Origin: Tamarix chinensis
Taxonomy: Eukaryota; Streptophyta; Magnoliopsida; Caryophyllales; Tamaricaceae
DNA length: 64,000 nt
Assembly (NCBI GenBank): GCA_030549775.1
Contig: CM060177.1
Location: 90,272,736-90,336,735 of the forward strand
Reading direction: 5' to 3'
In this document: in pieces, positions 23,973 through 34,129 of the stretch
Position numbering within the stretch: position 1 is the first letter of the stretch
How the letters are laid out: every line of letters begins with the position of its first letter
Translations under genes and position numbers: made by a program
The notes under the pieces: model-generated
Seen by the model: the letters and a program-made list of their open reading frames with translations, nothing else
The model's database searches: none
Told to the model about the DNA's origin: nothing

Positions 23973-24285
23973 TGTTGTAAATATTCTATTTGCATATTGT
24001 AGATATACATTTCATAAACTTGTATTTTATTAAATCTTAGGTTCAATTGTAACAAAATTTTCCCATTATAGATGTAATCATTACCTCTTCATATCTTCTA
24101 CCACTTCATATCCCTAACCTTTTTACATTATGAAAATCATAAGTTCGGAGCGTTATATATAGGAGGTAATAAGGTGGAATATATACGAATGAAAATCAAT
24201 GAGAACAACAAGAGACTCCTCCCCTTTTCAGTTTCTCTTGGATTGTATATTCTCCATTTGATTTTTCCAATATTATCACAAATAG
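23973..24285 (+). mobile_element. Probable Copia-type 3' LTR
   Basis: Starts TGTTGTAAATATTC immediately after a purine-rich CCAAGGGGAA tract, the usual polypurine tract to LTR junction of Copia elements. About 180 bases in, GTTATATATAGGAGG provides a TATA-like box, followed by a leader-like stretch with CTCCTCCCCTTTTCAG. The right end is uncertain, near TATTATCACA (about 24285). No matching second LTR is seen. Confidence 0.4.
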
Positions 24286-24289
24286 TAGG

Positions 24290-26620
24290 ATTATGTGAAG
24301 TATTTTAATGATGGATGGTAGTAGTTTTTTCCTTTCTTTTTTATTTTTTCAATTTGGGCCAATAAATAGAAGTGTTGGAGCCTTTGTTAAAACCTGCAGT
24401 TTCTTTTTTCTTCTCTCTTTCCCTCTTATTAATTTTCTTTTTCTTTTCTTTGTTCTTTCGGATTATCCCTACATATAAGCCTGGAAATTTTCGCAAGCAA
24501 AATGAAATTCAGTCTAGTTCCCCCACCAGCTAACTGTTTATTTTTTCTTGGACCATTGTGGGAGTAGATAGGCGTGGAATATATTTCTATCAGTAATTTC
24601 TCTTCAAAGCTAAGGTAGTTTTGCATCACCACAATTTCGTCAGTGCATTTCCCTTCTTGACTACTCAAAGGTATCCCACAGCAACAAAAAAATCTCACTT
24701 TCTCCGATATCCCTTGTACCTAACTCTTACCCAACCATGATCACGCTAAATGGGATAGCTTATATCATTTATGCCTAGTGAAACATTACATGTATGATGA
24801 ATTGTCGCATTAAACACGTTTTTCCATGTATGAAATGATCACAAGACACATAACTTGAAGATTTACATATGCAGTTCATAGTGCAAATTAAATGAACCTA
24901 TATCAATTTGGAATAATTCTAAGACCCAGCTCCCCAGATATTTGTTTGTGATAATTATTATTTTTTTGAAAAAATTTTAAGCTAAAAGTTTTCAAAAAAA
25001 TAATTATCTATAATAATTATTTTTTTAAGTATAGGTCAAACCAGAAGTAAATCACACGATAATTAATGGCCAATCAAATTAAATTAGTTTTCCACTTTTT
25101 ATGTATGTAGGTAGGTAAGTATGTTTCTTTGACAGTCAATTGAGATATAACTGCCATTTTTTTTAATATGGTAAAACTCAATAATAACTTAAACAAGGTC
25201 ATCTAATTTCAATCATTAAAAAATAATTCTGCCTAAAAATAATATTTCTGTGGAGGAGACAAAAAACAGATTTATCTAATCTGAGGATCACCTTATTTTC
25301 GATTAAAAATATGATACCAAGAGCAACAACCAACCTAATTTTGTTTCCAACCACAAGTCGCATGAACACACACAGGCACCCTACCAAGATAGAACCGATC
25401 AACCAAGGATCAACCGACAAGACAATACTACAAAACGCTGATGAATTAAATTAAGCAACCTCCTCCTCCCTCTTAAAACACTGTTAGCTTGTTGATCAAA
25501 ATATTAATCCTAGGTTAGGGAAGTCGCCGCGTTTTCCGTATGTTTGCCCATGATTATGGAAAAAGCTTACGTATAATAATGGCCCGAGTAGTATAGTATA
25601 TAATGCATGTGCATTATATATTATATACTACTAGTACCAAGTAAAGACAGTTTACTAATCATCGGTAAGTCAGTTTATTATCATTAATTTTGTCGATCTG
25701 ATTTGTCGAGCAGAAATATATTAATGCTTGTGCGAAGACTTTGCATCGTCTAACCGAACTTTTTACGATCGACATGGGTCAAGAAGCACAAACTCCTTCT
25801 TTAATCTGCTTTCTGCTGGTAGTGTGTTGACATTGGCAGCTTTTTGGGGTCTTTCACATTTTATCTGAAATAAAGCAGGAAAAGGTTAAGAGAAAAAAAG
25901 AAGAAAGAAAGAAAGAAGAAGAAGAAGAAAGAGATGGCATATTTACTTCCATGGGTGTCAAAGGACCAACCCCATTTGCTAAAAATTAAAACGGATTGAC
26001 ACTTCAGGTTCTGGCAATCCAAATTCAAAAGGGACACTCACATGGTGGGGTTAGGGATCGGATGAAAGGGTATTTCAGGGAGAAGGTGGAATTTTTTCAT
26101 ATATTATATACCTCGTCATGCTGATGAATGATACAGTGAAAGCCGATATATATTTTTCTTTATTATCACCTTATGAGTAAGAACTAAGAAGTGTCCTTAA
26201 TAAAGAGTGGTGGTCCATCATCACGAGCTTGCATTTCACTCTCCCTCTAGTGCTTATGTACAGCAATTCCATGGCTGTCTTATGTTTGGAACTTTCCTTT
26301 CCTTCTTGTCTGCTTCAACTTCAAGATTAAGGATTAATAATTTTATAATTAAATTCCTAAACTCTCAATTACTAAACACTTTGTGCTATCGTGACGTGGA
26401 AGGTCAAGGAATTATGCACGCAGATGTCTGAAATTTCGTAATTTGTCTTTAGCTCTCTGATTACTCTTCCAAATTATATATATATATATATATCTACGAA
26501 CTTTAGCTCTCTGTTGCATATATTTCACATGAAATGCCATTAGTTTTATGTGTATCTTTATTATATTGATGCATGATAATTTATTGCATATAAATTAATA
26601 ATAATAATAATAATCCATCC
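24290..26620. other. Intergenic, low-copy looking, no gene recognised
   Basis: Mixed composition with TC-rich and AG-rich stretches (for example AAGAAAGAAAG near 25900) and an (AT)n run near 26477-26494. Short frames such as 24429-24698 (minus) and 26207-26431 (plus) show no known family. It also holds the hairpin at 25587-25632. Confidence 0.45.
25587..25632. repeat. Imperfect hairpin, about 21-bp stem
   Basis: The left arm AGTAGTATAGTATATAATGC pairs with a right arm ending ATATTATATACTACT around a 2-base centre, with a 2-base bulge. It is AT-rich and may be the remnant of a miniature element. Confidence 0.7.
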
Positions 26621-26879
26621 TTTTTTGCAAAGATTCATAGGTAGACATGAAGCCTTGGAAGGAATATACCAACATAATGCTCAATGAGGATGATCTTAAC
26701 AAATCCATTGTTGAGTATTTTTGAACTATCAAGAAGTTGAAAATGGAAATTCTTTGCTCATATGCTTCCCAATCGAATTCTGTTGGCTATTGTAGATATT
26801 ATTTGTCTGCTTCATAGTCAAATTTTAGATAATTTCATTTGAAACCCTTATGCTTCGGAGTAGTTCTTGGCGGTTGTGG

Positions 26880-27920
26880 CTTATAAGTTGATAATAGATA
26901 ACACAACTCTGAAGTCCTCTTTCTCATGGAAAAAAGTGTGGAAGAATCAATTAACCGAAATAATTTGGTTATTTTTTATGGAGTGCAATTTGCAATAGTT
27001 TGGCCACAAACATCTAGTGAGCCAAACATGATTTCACCATAGACACATTGTGGCCATTGTGTTATCTGTACGAGGAAAATATTGATCGTCTCCTTTATGG
27101 TTGCTCTCATGCAAAGAGAATTTGACAACACTTGGTCCATCCATTTAATCAAATAAATTTCTTCTTTAGTGATTTCCTAACTTTGTTGGAGCACAATCTA
27201 CGATAGAAGAGGATGACTCTTTAGGACCTCTCTTGGAGCACAATCTTCCTATTAACCTATTGGTGGATTGGGAAGTGGCGATGGTGGGAATTTTTAGAGC
27301 ATAAAAGTCATTTGCAAGATCTGATCAGGTTCGTTGTAGTAAAATCTAGAGATCTTGAGGCATCCCGAAAGAACTTACTCATATCTAAGAAAAATGCAAC
27401 ACAAGTAACTTGTATCATCTAGACACTGACCATGCAAGGGTCACTACAGCTAAACATTGATGGTAGTTGCTCATGTGCAGGTCAAGTGAGAACAAGAGGC
27501 GTGTTGAGGAACCACTTATGCTAATGGGTGCATGGGTTCATGATGAACATTGAAGTGATAGATGCACTCACGACAAAACTATGGGATGTACAACAAGGAC
27601 TCTACATTGTGAGGTACTTGTGTGTTAGCAAGTGGGTTTTTGAATCATATTCCGAATTAGTGGTGGAGCTACTACGAGGCAAGAGGGAACTAGAAGGAAC
27701 GAACTATAATCTTATTCCGTATCTTAGTGAGAAGCTAGAGGCCAATCAAGAATATGTGATTCAGCAAATTTAGTGGGAAGCGAATATATATGCAGATAAG
27801 TTGTCGAATATGGCTTTGCTCTTTCCTTTAAGACTCTATAGTCTCCTTTCGCCTTCTCATGGAGTTTTTCATTTGTTGTGTAATGACATTTTGGGTGTAT
27901 TTTCCCAAAACACGTATTAA
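26880..27920 (+). pseudogene. LINE 3' end: zinc-binding (zf-RVT) and RNase H domains, decayed
   Basis: From about 26930 broken frames resemble the zf-RVT region of plant LINEs, including KKVWKNQL and ENIDRLLYGCSHAKRI (about 27070-27120). From about 27445 comes a plant RNase H domain of the reverse-transcriptase-associated type: LNIDGSC (first catalytic Asp about 27459), VSKWVFESYSELVVELLRGK (where active copies have an Asp in place of the Tyr), and WEANIYADKLSNMALLFP (about 27775-27825). The frame is open over long stretches but carries stops (for example 27771-27773) and altered active-site positions. It may belong to the same LINE type as the relic at 9.2-10.3 kb. Non-functional. Confidence 0.75.
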
Positions 27921-28114
27921 CATAACCGAGCATCAAGCCCTCTAATTTCTCTAAAAGGTAATTTTTTAACTCACACAGATGTTTGTCAACATATTATTGC
28001 AATTCAAAAAGCTAATTATTGATTTTTATGTGTAGCTCTTACATAGTGATAGAAATGAGCAATATGCTCAGATGCACTATAGGTAGGGTTATAGGATTTC
28101 TTAGTTTATTTGCA

Positions 28115-28815
28115 ATACTCAAATTAGTAGTGAATGATAAAAATTTAAAATGATTGATAAAACAACCTATATCAATAAGGTATACCATATTTTTGGAAAG
28201 TATATCATTGGAAAACTTTATAATTAAGTATGCTTGACTTGGAAAAGTCTAAGAATGGTTGATATTTGAGGAAGTTTCTCACAAGTGTGTTAGCGAGTAC
28301 AATTCACACCCAAAAGAATTTGTGTTAGTTTGTGGGGCTAATTATCAATCACAAAAGTGCTTCAAGTAACTACTCACAACTAATGTGGGGTTGGAGTACT
28401 ATATATGGTATTAGAGCAGAACCACAACCATGAGCTAAATTTTAATGAGCCAATAGGTCACTTAGTGGGAATGATTCTTGGGATATAATGTAATAAGGCA
28501 GTTACTGGTTGAGGCGCAACAAGGACATTATGTTATTTGATTAAGGATGTATATAATGTCACAAATTAGTGGTCGATGGTAGTAGCTTAAAAAGATTGAT
28601 AAGACTGCGTATATTAACAATGCATACCTTTTTTTGAAAGTATATTCTTGGAAAATTTTATAGTTTAACTTGTTTGGCTTAGAGTAGTCCAATGATAAAT
28701 GACATTATAAGAATTTTTCGTAGTAGCGTGTGAGTGAGGAAAATGCACACTCGAAAAAATATGTATTGATTTGTGATGTCAATCATCAATCTTGAAAGTA
28801 ATTTAGTGATACTCT
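28115..28815 (+). mobile_element. TRIM-like miniature LTR retrotransposon
   Basis: Two diverged direct repeats of about 250-290 bases (28115-28404 and 28557-28815) share, in the same order, CAAATTAGT, GATTGATAA, GGTATACC/TGCATACC, GAAAGTATAT, TTGGAAAA, AGTGTGTTAGCGAG/AGCGTGTGAGTGAG and CAATCATCAATC/TATCAATCACAAA. Directly after the first is a primer-binding-site-like TGGTATTAGAGCA (28406-28418), one base from the plant initiator tRNA-Met site. The internal part is only about 150 bases with no ORF, the defining architecture of TRIM elements. The right repeat seems cut short. I saw no 5S rRNA-like segment, so it is not evidently Cassandra. Confidence 0.65.
28406..28418 (+). promoter_or_regulatory. 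Primer binding site (tRNA-Met type) of the TRIM-like element
   Basis: TGGTATTAGAGCA differs at one position (T for C) from the TGGTATCAGAGCA complement of initiator tRNA-Met used by plant Copia and TRIM elements. It lies at the expected position after the first terminal repeat. Confidence 0.7.
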
Positions 28816-28819
28816 ATGA

Positions 28820-29284
28820 AATTTTTATCGAAAAAATGACTACATATAGTAAAAAAATTTCTCAGCGGGTCATGTAACTTAATTTAATTATTTTTTAGAT
28901 AACAACAAGGTGGCGCGGGGTGGGGTAGGGTACAACAACATCGGGTAGGGATAAATACCCTATCTTCGTACTTGAAATACATCTAAATCTTCAAACTCAC
29001 TGTGATCTTCGTTTATTTATTAATAAGTATACCCCCTCAATCTTTGTTGGAATTAAATCTTGGTCTCCGTCCCAAATCCCCATCTCGCCCCTCCCTAAAA
29101 CTCAATAATATCTTTGAACCCCAATACTACATAATTTCTTTCCTTTGTTATTATTTGTTCTCCATTATTTTATAAAAAAAATTATAATGTTATGAAACGT
29201 TGAAAGAAAATAGAATAAAATATTGATTTAGTTAGATATTGAAAATTGAATAAATGAGGGGACAAGGACCTGTCCCGACCCTAA
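28820..29284. other. Intergenic DNA, no gene
   Basis: Includes a short GC-rich piece (GGTGGCGCGGGGTGGGGTAG near 28910) and AT-rich flanks. No coding signal. Confidence 0.5.
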
Positions 29285-29885
29285 GGGGTCGTTTGATACA
29301 TAAATATAAACTTCCTTAATAAGTTTTACTTTTATAGAAGTAACTTGTTGAAAATTCTTCATTGGAAATAAATAATTTTATGTTTGGTTTACTATTATAC
29401 CAACCGGGAATTAATACTATTTTATATTTGGTTTACTTGTATATCACCCAAGAAGTAATAATATTCTATGTTTATTTTACTATTATACTACCCAGGAAGT
29501 AGTATATAAATTACAATAACACTCCTTAATAATAAATATATATTTTTATACTTATAAAAGTATGGGTAATAAAATAAATGACTACTTAGAAAGCAGAACA
29601 TACTCGGATCTATCTAAGTAAGCCACCTTCTAAGAAAGTGTATATAAGATGAGGTCAAAAGAAAGTATGACTTATCGTTGACTTCTATTATTCGGTAATC
29701 GAACGAACCAACTTTTATTATTTATTCAAAAATGCTACTTTCTTTCTCCATTTACTACCAACCAAACAACCCTTGTATTTTTATTTCTTTAAATTTTCTT
29801 TTATATGAAGTTAAACGAACCAACTTTTATTATTTATTTGAAAATGCTACTTTCTTTCTCCATTTACTTCCAACCAAATGACCCC
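29285..29885. mobile_element. Small inverted-terminal-repeat element (MITE-like)
   Basis: The left end GGGGTCGTTTGAT and right end CCAAATGACCCC (inverse GGGGTCATTTGG) are short terminal inverted repeats of the kind found on hAT or Harbinger miniature elements. The interior is about 600 bases, AT-rich and non-coding. It contains triplicated TTTACTATTATAC-type segments (29386-29500) and a duplicated right end. The target duplication is not clear (TAA on the left, TAT on the right). Confidence 0.5.
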
Positions 29886-29925
29886 TATATTTTTATTTCT
29901 TTAAATTTTCTCTTATATGATGCTC
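29697..29925. repeat. Tandem duplication of the MITE right end, about 117-bp unit
   Basis: The segment from ACGAACCAACTTTTATTATT through AACCAAACAACCC to TTTCTTTAAATTTTC is repeated immediately downstream with few differences. The element therefore has two right ends in a row. Confidence 0.85.
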
Positions 29926-30003
29926 AAACTTAAAAAAAAAATATTTACTAAATCCGAACGAAAATTCTTGATGAAAATTATTACCATCTTTCTTTTAGGT
30001 CTT

Positions 30004-30118
30004 CCACAGCAACGGCGCAAAAATTTGTTTGCGTCCATTGCTTCGGCGCGATATGCCACAGCAACGGAGCAACAAGTTTAATAAAAGCAAGCAGGCGCGA
30101 TTCCTTGCGCCGAAGCAA
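30004..30118. repeat. GC-rich inverted and direct repeat cluster
   Basis: TTGCTTCGGCGC (30038-30049) is exactly inverted as GCGCCGAAGCAA (30107-30118). A direct repeat CCACAGCAACGG(C/A)GCAA occurs at about 30004 and 30056. The island is much richer in G and C than its surroundings. It is probably the terminal part of an unrecognised transposon. Confidence 0.7.
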
Positions 30119-30119
30119 A

Positions 30120-31780
30120 AATTTCACCGGCCAAATTACACTAAAATTGTACTCCATTTAAACATTTAAAATATAAAATAAAATTTAATTATATTAAAAT
30201 AATTTTATAAGATATATTGATTTTTTTTTTGCTAAAAATTCCTTGATGGAAAATGCCGATCTTCTAGATTAGATAGATAATCATTAAAACAATTAAAATG
30301 TCATCACTGAGGACCTTTAGAATACTGTGCATGTCAATGTCAGACGGTGGTACTGGTAAGGTGGCCATTTGGGAAACACCCTTCCCTTTTCTATTTTTCT
30401 TTTATCTAAAAAAAAAAATTAGCTTTTTGCCCCTTCCTTCTCATTTACTTCTCTACACTTCCCAAAGAAATTTGAGCTTTACTAGTCTTTTATTGGTGCA
30501 TGGTTTGAGAAAGTTACTATCACTGATACTTAGCTATTACACGACTATTTTGTTTCATTTTAAAAAAAGTAAATTTAGTAAAGTTAGTATTAATTTTGAA
30601 AAAAAAAAGTTTGGGATCAATATTTTTCCTACATCAACCATTAATATTATTTCCACGTAGTAAAATCACAACCATTATTTTCTTCTAATAATTTAAAAAT
30701 ACTTGTGGTTAGCATGGGATAACAAATTGTTATTTATAGTAAATTAGCTATCTTAATTCGATACAATTAACTACATAAAATCGCCACTTAAAATAATTGT
30801 ATATATCTATAAAGTTAACATATTTTTTTTTGATAAGCTGTAAGAGTATCATTATCTAACGTTGATGATATATACCTATCTTATTTGCATATTTAATTGC
30901 ATAAACTTATAATTTTACAACTATTGTAAAACCTATAAGATTTTTTTTATCTATAATAAGGCGTAATAGAATCATTTGTTAACGTGATAGTATAATAATT
31001 ATCTTAATATGTTTTATTAATTACTTAGTATTATCATTTACCATCAAATGAATGTATTTGTAGCGTTGGTATCTTTGATAATTTAGACATAGTATCATTT
31101 AACATTGATAGTCTATATATATATATATATGATGTTCTTTTAACTGCATGGGATTATGATTGATAATATCGATATTTACATTGAAATTATGCTATATTTA
31201 TTATAGAGATATCTTTTTTTTTCTCTCGCAATACTTGTGAATCCATAAATAATCTACAAAGTTATTTAAGTTGACTAATCAATTTCTAATTTAGTATGCA
31301 TAACTCAAAATGATAGAATGGAAGAATGAACTTCATATATAAACAATATAATATATTTAAGCTCAAGGAAAAACAAATTTCTCGGAGTAAAATTATTTAA
31401 TCGTGACTTCAATACATGCTCCTCTACTAACTTCGGTTCATCTACCATCTTGAGTTTACTACACCTATACTTACTCATACGTGAATCAATAAAAACTAGC
31501 TCTTGTACTTTGCTTAATTCGAGTTTGATATTCAATGCATTGCTTGAAAGTCTTTATTGAACATATATTATAGAGATTAGGTTTATGTAGTACGTAGCAG
31601 TAGCTTGTAAGTAGGTAACGGCAGTAAAAATATACCTTGGTCGTAGCACTATACGAGTGTACATACATAATTATCCCAAAGTACGCAGCATATATAATTG
31701 TATGGGCGAAAAGGAAATGGCTAATGACGCTTTCCTAATAAATGTAAGAGAGCAAAAAGTAGAAGGAAATTGCACTTCCT
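30120..31780. other. AT-rich intergenic DNA upstream of the Armadillo gene
   Basis: No coding signal. Repeated TATCATTTACCATC/AACGTTGATGATA-type phrases between 30840 and 31160 hint at a decayed repeat. Short frames (30298-30660 plus, 31305-31668 minus) are not protein-like. Confidence 0.45.
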
Positions 31781-31789
31781 TTTTCCACC

Positions 31790-32326
31790 CCTTCATTTAG
31801 AGCATCTTCCTTCCTATCCCGCCTCCGACTTCATGTTCCATTTATCAACCTCCTTCAATAATCAACCAAACTTCTAAAACGCCTCATAGTACAGCAGCCA
31901 GCCACCACCACTAGCCACTAGCCACTAGCCACCCTTTAAATTTAATTGATTGACTAAATTACCCTTATCTCTTTGTCTTCCTTCTTACATATGACCTGAC
32001 CGCCCCATCTAACTGGCAACAACATAGGCAACCAAAAAGTAACAGAGCAGCACCAAATGCTCAAGTCTGGTGTCAATTTTTAGCTTTCCTAAAATATACT
32101 CATGTCAACTGCATAGAGTAAGGATAGGAGTGCAGAGTAGATACCTTGCAAGGCGGGATTCTTCAAGCTCATCAAGTCCAACCCAAAAAATAGAAATAAG
32201 AAAAAGAAAGACGAACTGATCAACCATCGCTCTCCGGGTCTCTATTACACCCTCTCATCTCCTCTTTCTTGGCCAGAAAATAAAAAAAAAAAAAATGGGC
32301 ATCCCTAAAAGTCAGTGAGAAGAGAA
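31790..32326 (+). promoter_or_regulatory. Probable promoter and 5' leader of the Armadillo-repeat gene
   Basis: Composition shifts to CT-rich, as plant core promoters and leaders often do (CTCTCCGGGTCTC, CCCTCTCATCTCCTC at 32230-32270). A TATA-like AAAATATACTC lies near 32090. A CCACTAGCCACTAGCC microrepeat lies at 31908-31932. A 14-base A tract sits at 32282-32295, directly before the upstream ORF. The transcription start cannot be fixed from sequence alone. Confidence 0.4.
32295..32318 (+). CDS. Upstream ORF of seven codons
   Basis: ATG at 32295 with A at -3 and G at +4 (strong plant context), encoding MGIPKSQ and stopping at TGA 32316-32318. It is in a different frame from the main ORF and ends only eight bases before its ATG. 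If the transcript starts upstream of it, this uORF would be expected to lower translation of the Armadillo protein. Whether it is used is inference. Confidence 0.35.
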   Translation: MGIPKSQ

Positions 32327-34129
32327 ATGGGCGATGAAGGGAAGACAGTGTGTGAGCATCAACCGCCGCCAGTTCATGAATCCCAGAACTGCCCTGAAGA
32401 ACCATCCACCACCGGAGAAGAAAGGCTCCGAGAAGCCATATGCCAAATCTCATCACTTATTTCTCTCTCACACACTATCAAGGCTTTCGCCATCAAATGG
32501 CAAATGATCAGAACCAAGCTCGAGGAGCTGAATTCCAGCTTAGTGGCTGCGGCGAATTGTATCAGCACCGGCGACCAATCAACGGAGAACGCGACGCTAT
32601 CAGATTTGGTCCGAGCAATTTCGCAAACACTTGGTGCGTGTCATAACCTAGCCCAACGCTGTATCAATGTTTCGTATAGCGGGAAGCTCTTAATGCAGAG
32701 TGATCTGGATTCAATATGCGCAAAATTAGATACTCATATCAGGAATTTATCTGGGATTTACACCGCTGGAATCTTATCAAATAGGTTCGCGTTAGTCGTC
32801 TCCAAACCTGGGTTCGGCGCTTCGAGGGAAGACGTGAAGTTTTTTGTGAAGGACATACTAACGAGGTTGAAGATTGGGGATTTAGAGATGAAAAGGCAAG
32901 CGTTGATCTCCCTCAATGAAATAGTAGTCGAAGATGACAGATATATCAAGGCTGTCGTCGATTTAAACGAAGCAATCCTTCTTTTGGCCAATTTTCTCGA
33001 TTCGTCGGACATGGAAATTCAACAAGAATCTGTTAAGGTTGTTTATGTCATATCCAGGTTCAATTCATTCAGGGGCGTATTAGTTGGAACAGGGATTATA
33101 GCGCCATTGATTCGTGTCTTAGAGTCTGGGAGTTGTGTAGGGAAAGAATTCGCCATCAAGAGCTTGCAGAATTTGACGGAGAATTCGGAGAACGCGTGGT
33201 CGCTCTCAGCTCAGGGAGGAGTCACAGCTCTACTCAACATATGCACCAGCGGGGAACCCTCATCCAAGGAGAAATTGATTGGTCCAGCTTGTGGGGTGTT
33301 AAGAAATCTAGTTAACGTTGAAGAAATCAAGAGGTTCATGATCGACGAAGGCGCAATCTCGACATTCGTTGAGCTAATAAAATCATCTAAAGACGAAACA
33401 ACACAAGTTAATTCAATCCAATTCCTTCAAGCCATCGCATTTCGGGACGATACAGCCCGCGATATCATCCTACAGGACGGCGGGATTCGAGCTCTAGTCC
33501 GTATACTGGATCCTAAATCAAGCTCTTATTCGTACAAGTCAAGGGAAACGACATTGAAGGCGGTCGAGAATCTGTGTTTCTCGTCGATCAGCGCACTGAA
33601 CCTGTTGATCAATCATGGATTCTTGGATCAGTTACTTCACTCCTTGCGCATCGGGGAAGCCTCCATTCAAGAACTGGCATTGAAGGCGGCGTGCAGATTG
33701 AGCTCGACGTCCGAGGATGCTAGGAAGGCGATGGGGGATGCTGGGTTTATGCCGGAATTGGTTAAGTTTCTTGATGCAAAGTCGTATGAGATCAGAGAAA
33801 TGGCGGCTGAGGTGTTGTGTGGGATGGTTATGGTGCCAAGGAATAGGAAGAAGTTTGTCAAGGAAGAGAGGAATATTGGGTTGATGCTGCAGTTGTTTGT
33901 TGATGAGGAGGGCGATAAACAAGGTACTAACTTCAAGTCTTTGTTGTTGTCTATGCTGTTGGCAGTAAGTGGGTGTAGTAATACGAGGAAGAGGATTGCT
34001 AATTCTGAGTATACGATGAAGAAGTTGGAGAAACTTGCCGACGATGGTGTTTCTGATGCTAAGAAAATTATCAAGAAGGTTTCTAGTAATAGATTTCAAC
34101 GTATGTTGAGTAAAATTATTCATACTTGA
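32327..34129 (+). CDS. Armadillo-repeat protein, vacuolar protein 8-like plant family, single exon
   Basis: A 600-residue intact ORF. An N-terminal extension (1-33, acidic/polar) is followed by a helical region starting LREAICQISSLISLSHTIKA (34-53) with KWQMIRTKLEEL (58-68), seen at the start of a plant-specific group of ARM proteins. Armadillo-type helical repeats fill about residues 180-560, with hallmark segments such as LNEAILLLANFL (213-224), GIIAPLIRVLESG (256-268), LIGPACGVLRNL (317-328), DGGIRALVRIL (384-394) and DAGFMPELVKFL (471-482). The tail is basic (KKIIKKVSSNRFQRML). No kinase, U-box, signal peptide or membrane segment is seen. Such proteins form a superhelix for protein binding; partner and location are unknown. 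I chose the ATG at 32327 because the upstream in-frame extension has only a GTG. The length fits Arabidopsis relatives of about 550-600 residues. It is the only clearly intact cellular gene in the window. Confidence 0.93.
   Translation: MGDEGKTVCEHQPPPVHESQNCPEEPSTTGEERLREAICQISSLISLSHTIKAFAIKWQMIRTKLEELNSSLVAAANCISTGDQSTENATLSDLVRAISQTLGACHNLAQRCINVSYSGKLLMQSDLDSICAKLDTHIRNLSGIYTAGILSNRFALVVSKPGFGASREDVKFFVKDILTRLKIGDLEMKRQALISLNEIVVEDDRYIKAVVDLNEAILLLANFLDSSDMEIQQESVKVVYVISRFNSFRGVLVGTGIIAPLIRVLESGSCVGKEFAIKSLQNLTENSENAWSLSAQGGVTALLNICTSGEPSSKEKLIGPACGVLRNLVNVEEIKRFMIDEGAISTFVELIKSSKDETTQVNSIQFLQAIAFRDDTARDIILQDGGIRALVRILDPKSSSYSYKSRETTLKAVENLCFSSISALNLLINHGFLDQLLHSLRIGEASIQELALKAACRLSSTSEDARKAMGDAGFMPELVKFLDAKSYEIREMAAEVLCGMVMVPRNRKKFVKEERNIGLMLQLFVDEEGDKQGTNFKSLLLSMLLAVSGCSNTRKRIANSEYTMKKLEKLADDGVSDAKKIIKKVSSNRFQRMLSKIIHT

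Noticed and set aside
28906..28960. GC-rich GGGGTGGGGTAGGG stretch as a possible quadruplex
   Set aside because: Runs of G are short and irregular, and no conservation can be judged.
32315..32326. In-frame upstream extension of the Armadillo ORF by four codons
   Set aside because: It starts at GTG. The ATG at 32327 has good context and is the natural start.
33632..34123. Minus-strand frames of 163 and 135 codons opposite the Armadillo gene
   Set aside because: They are shadows of the real gene on the other strand, with no family resemblance.
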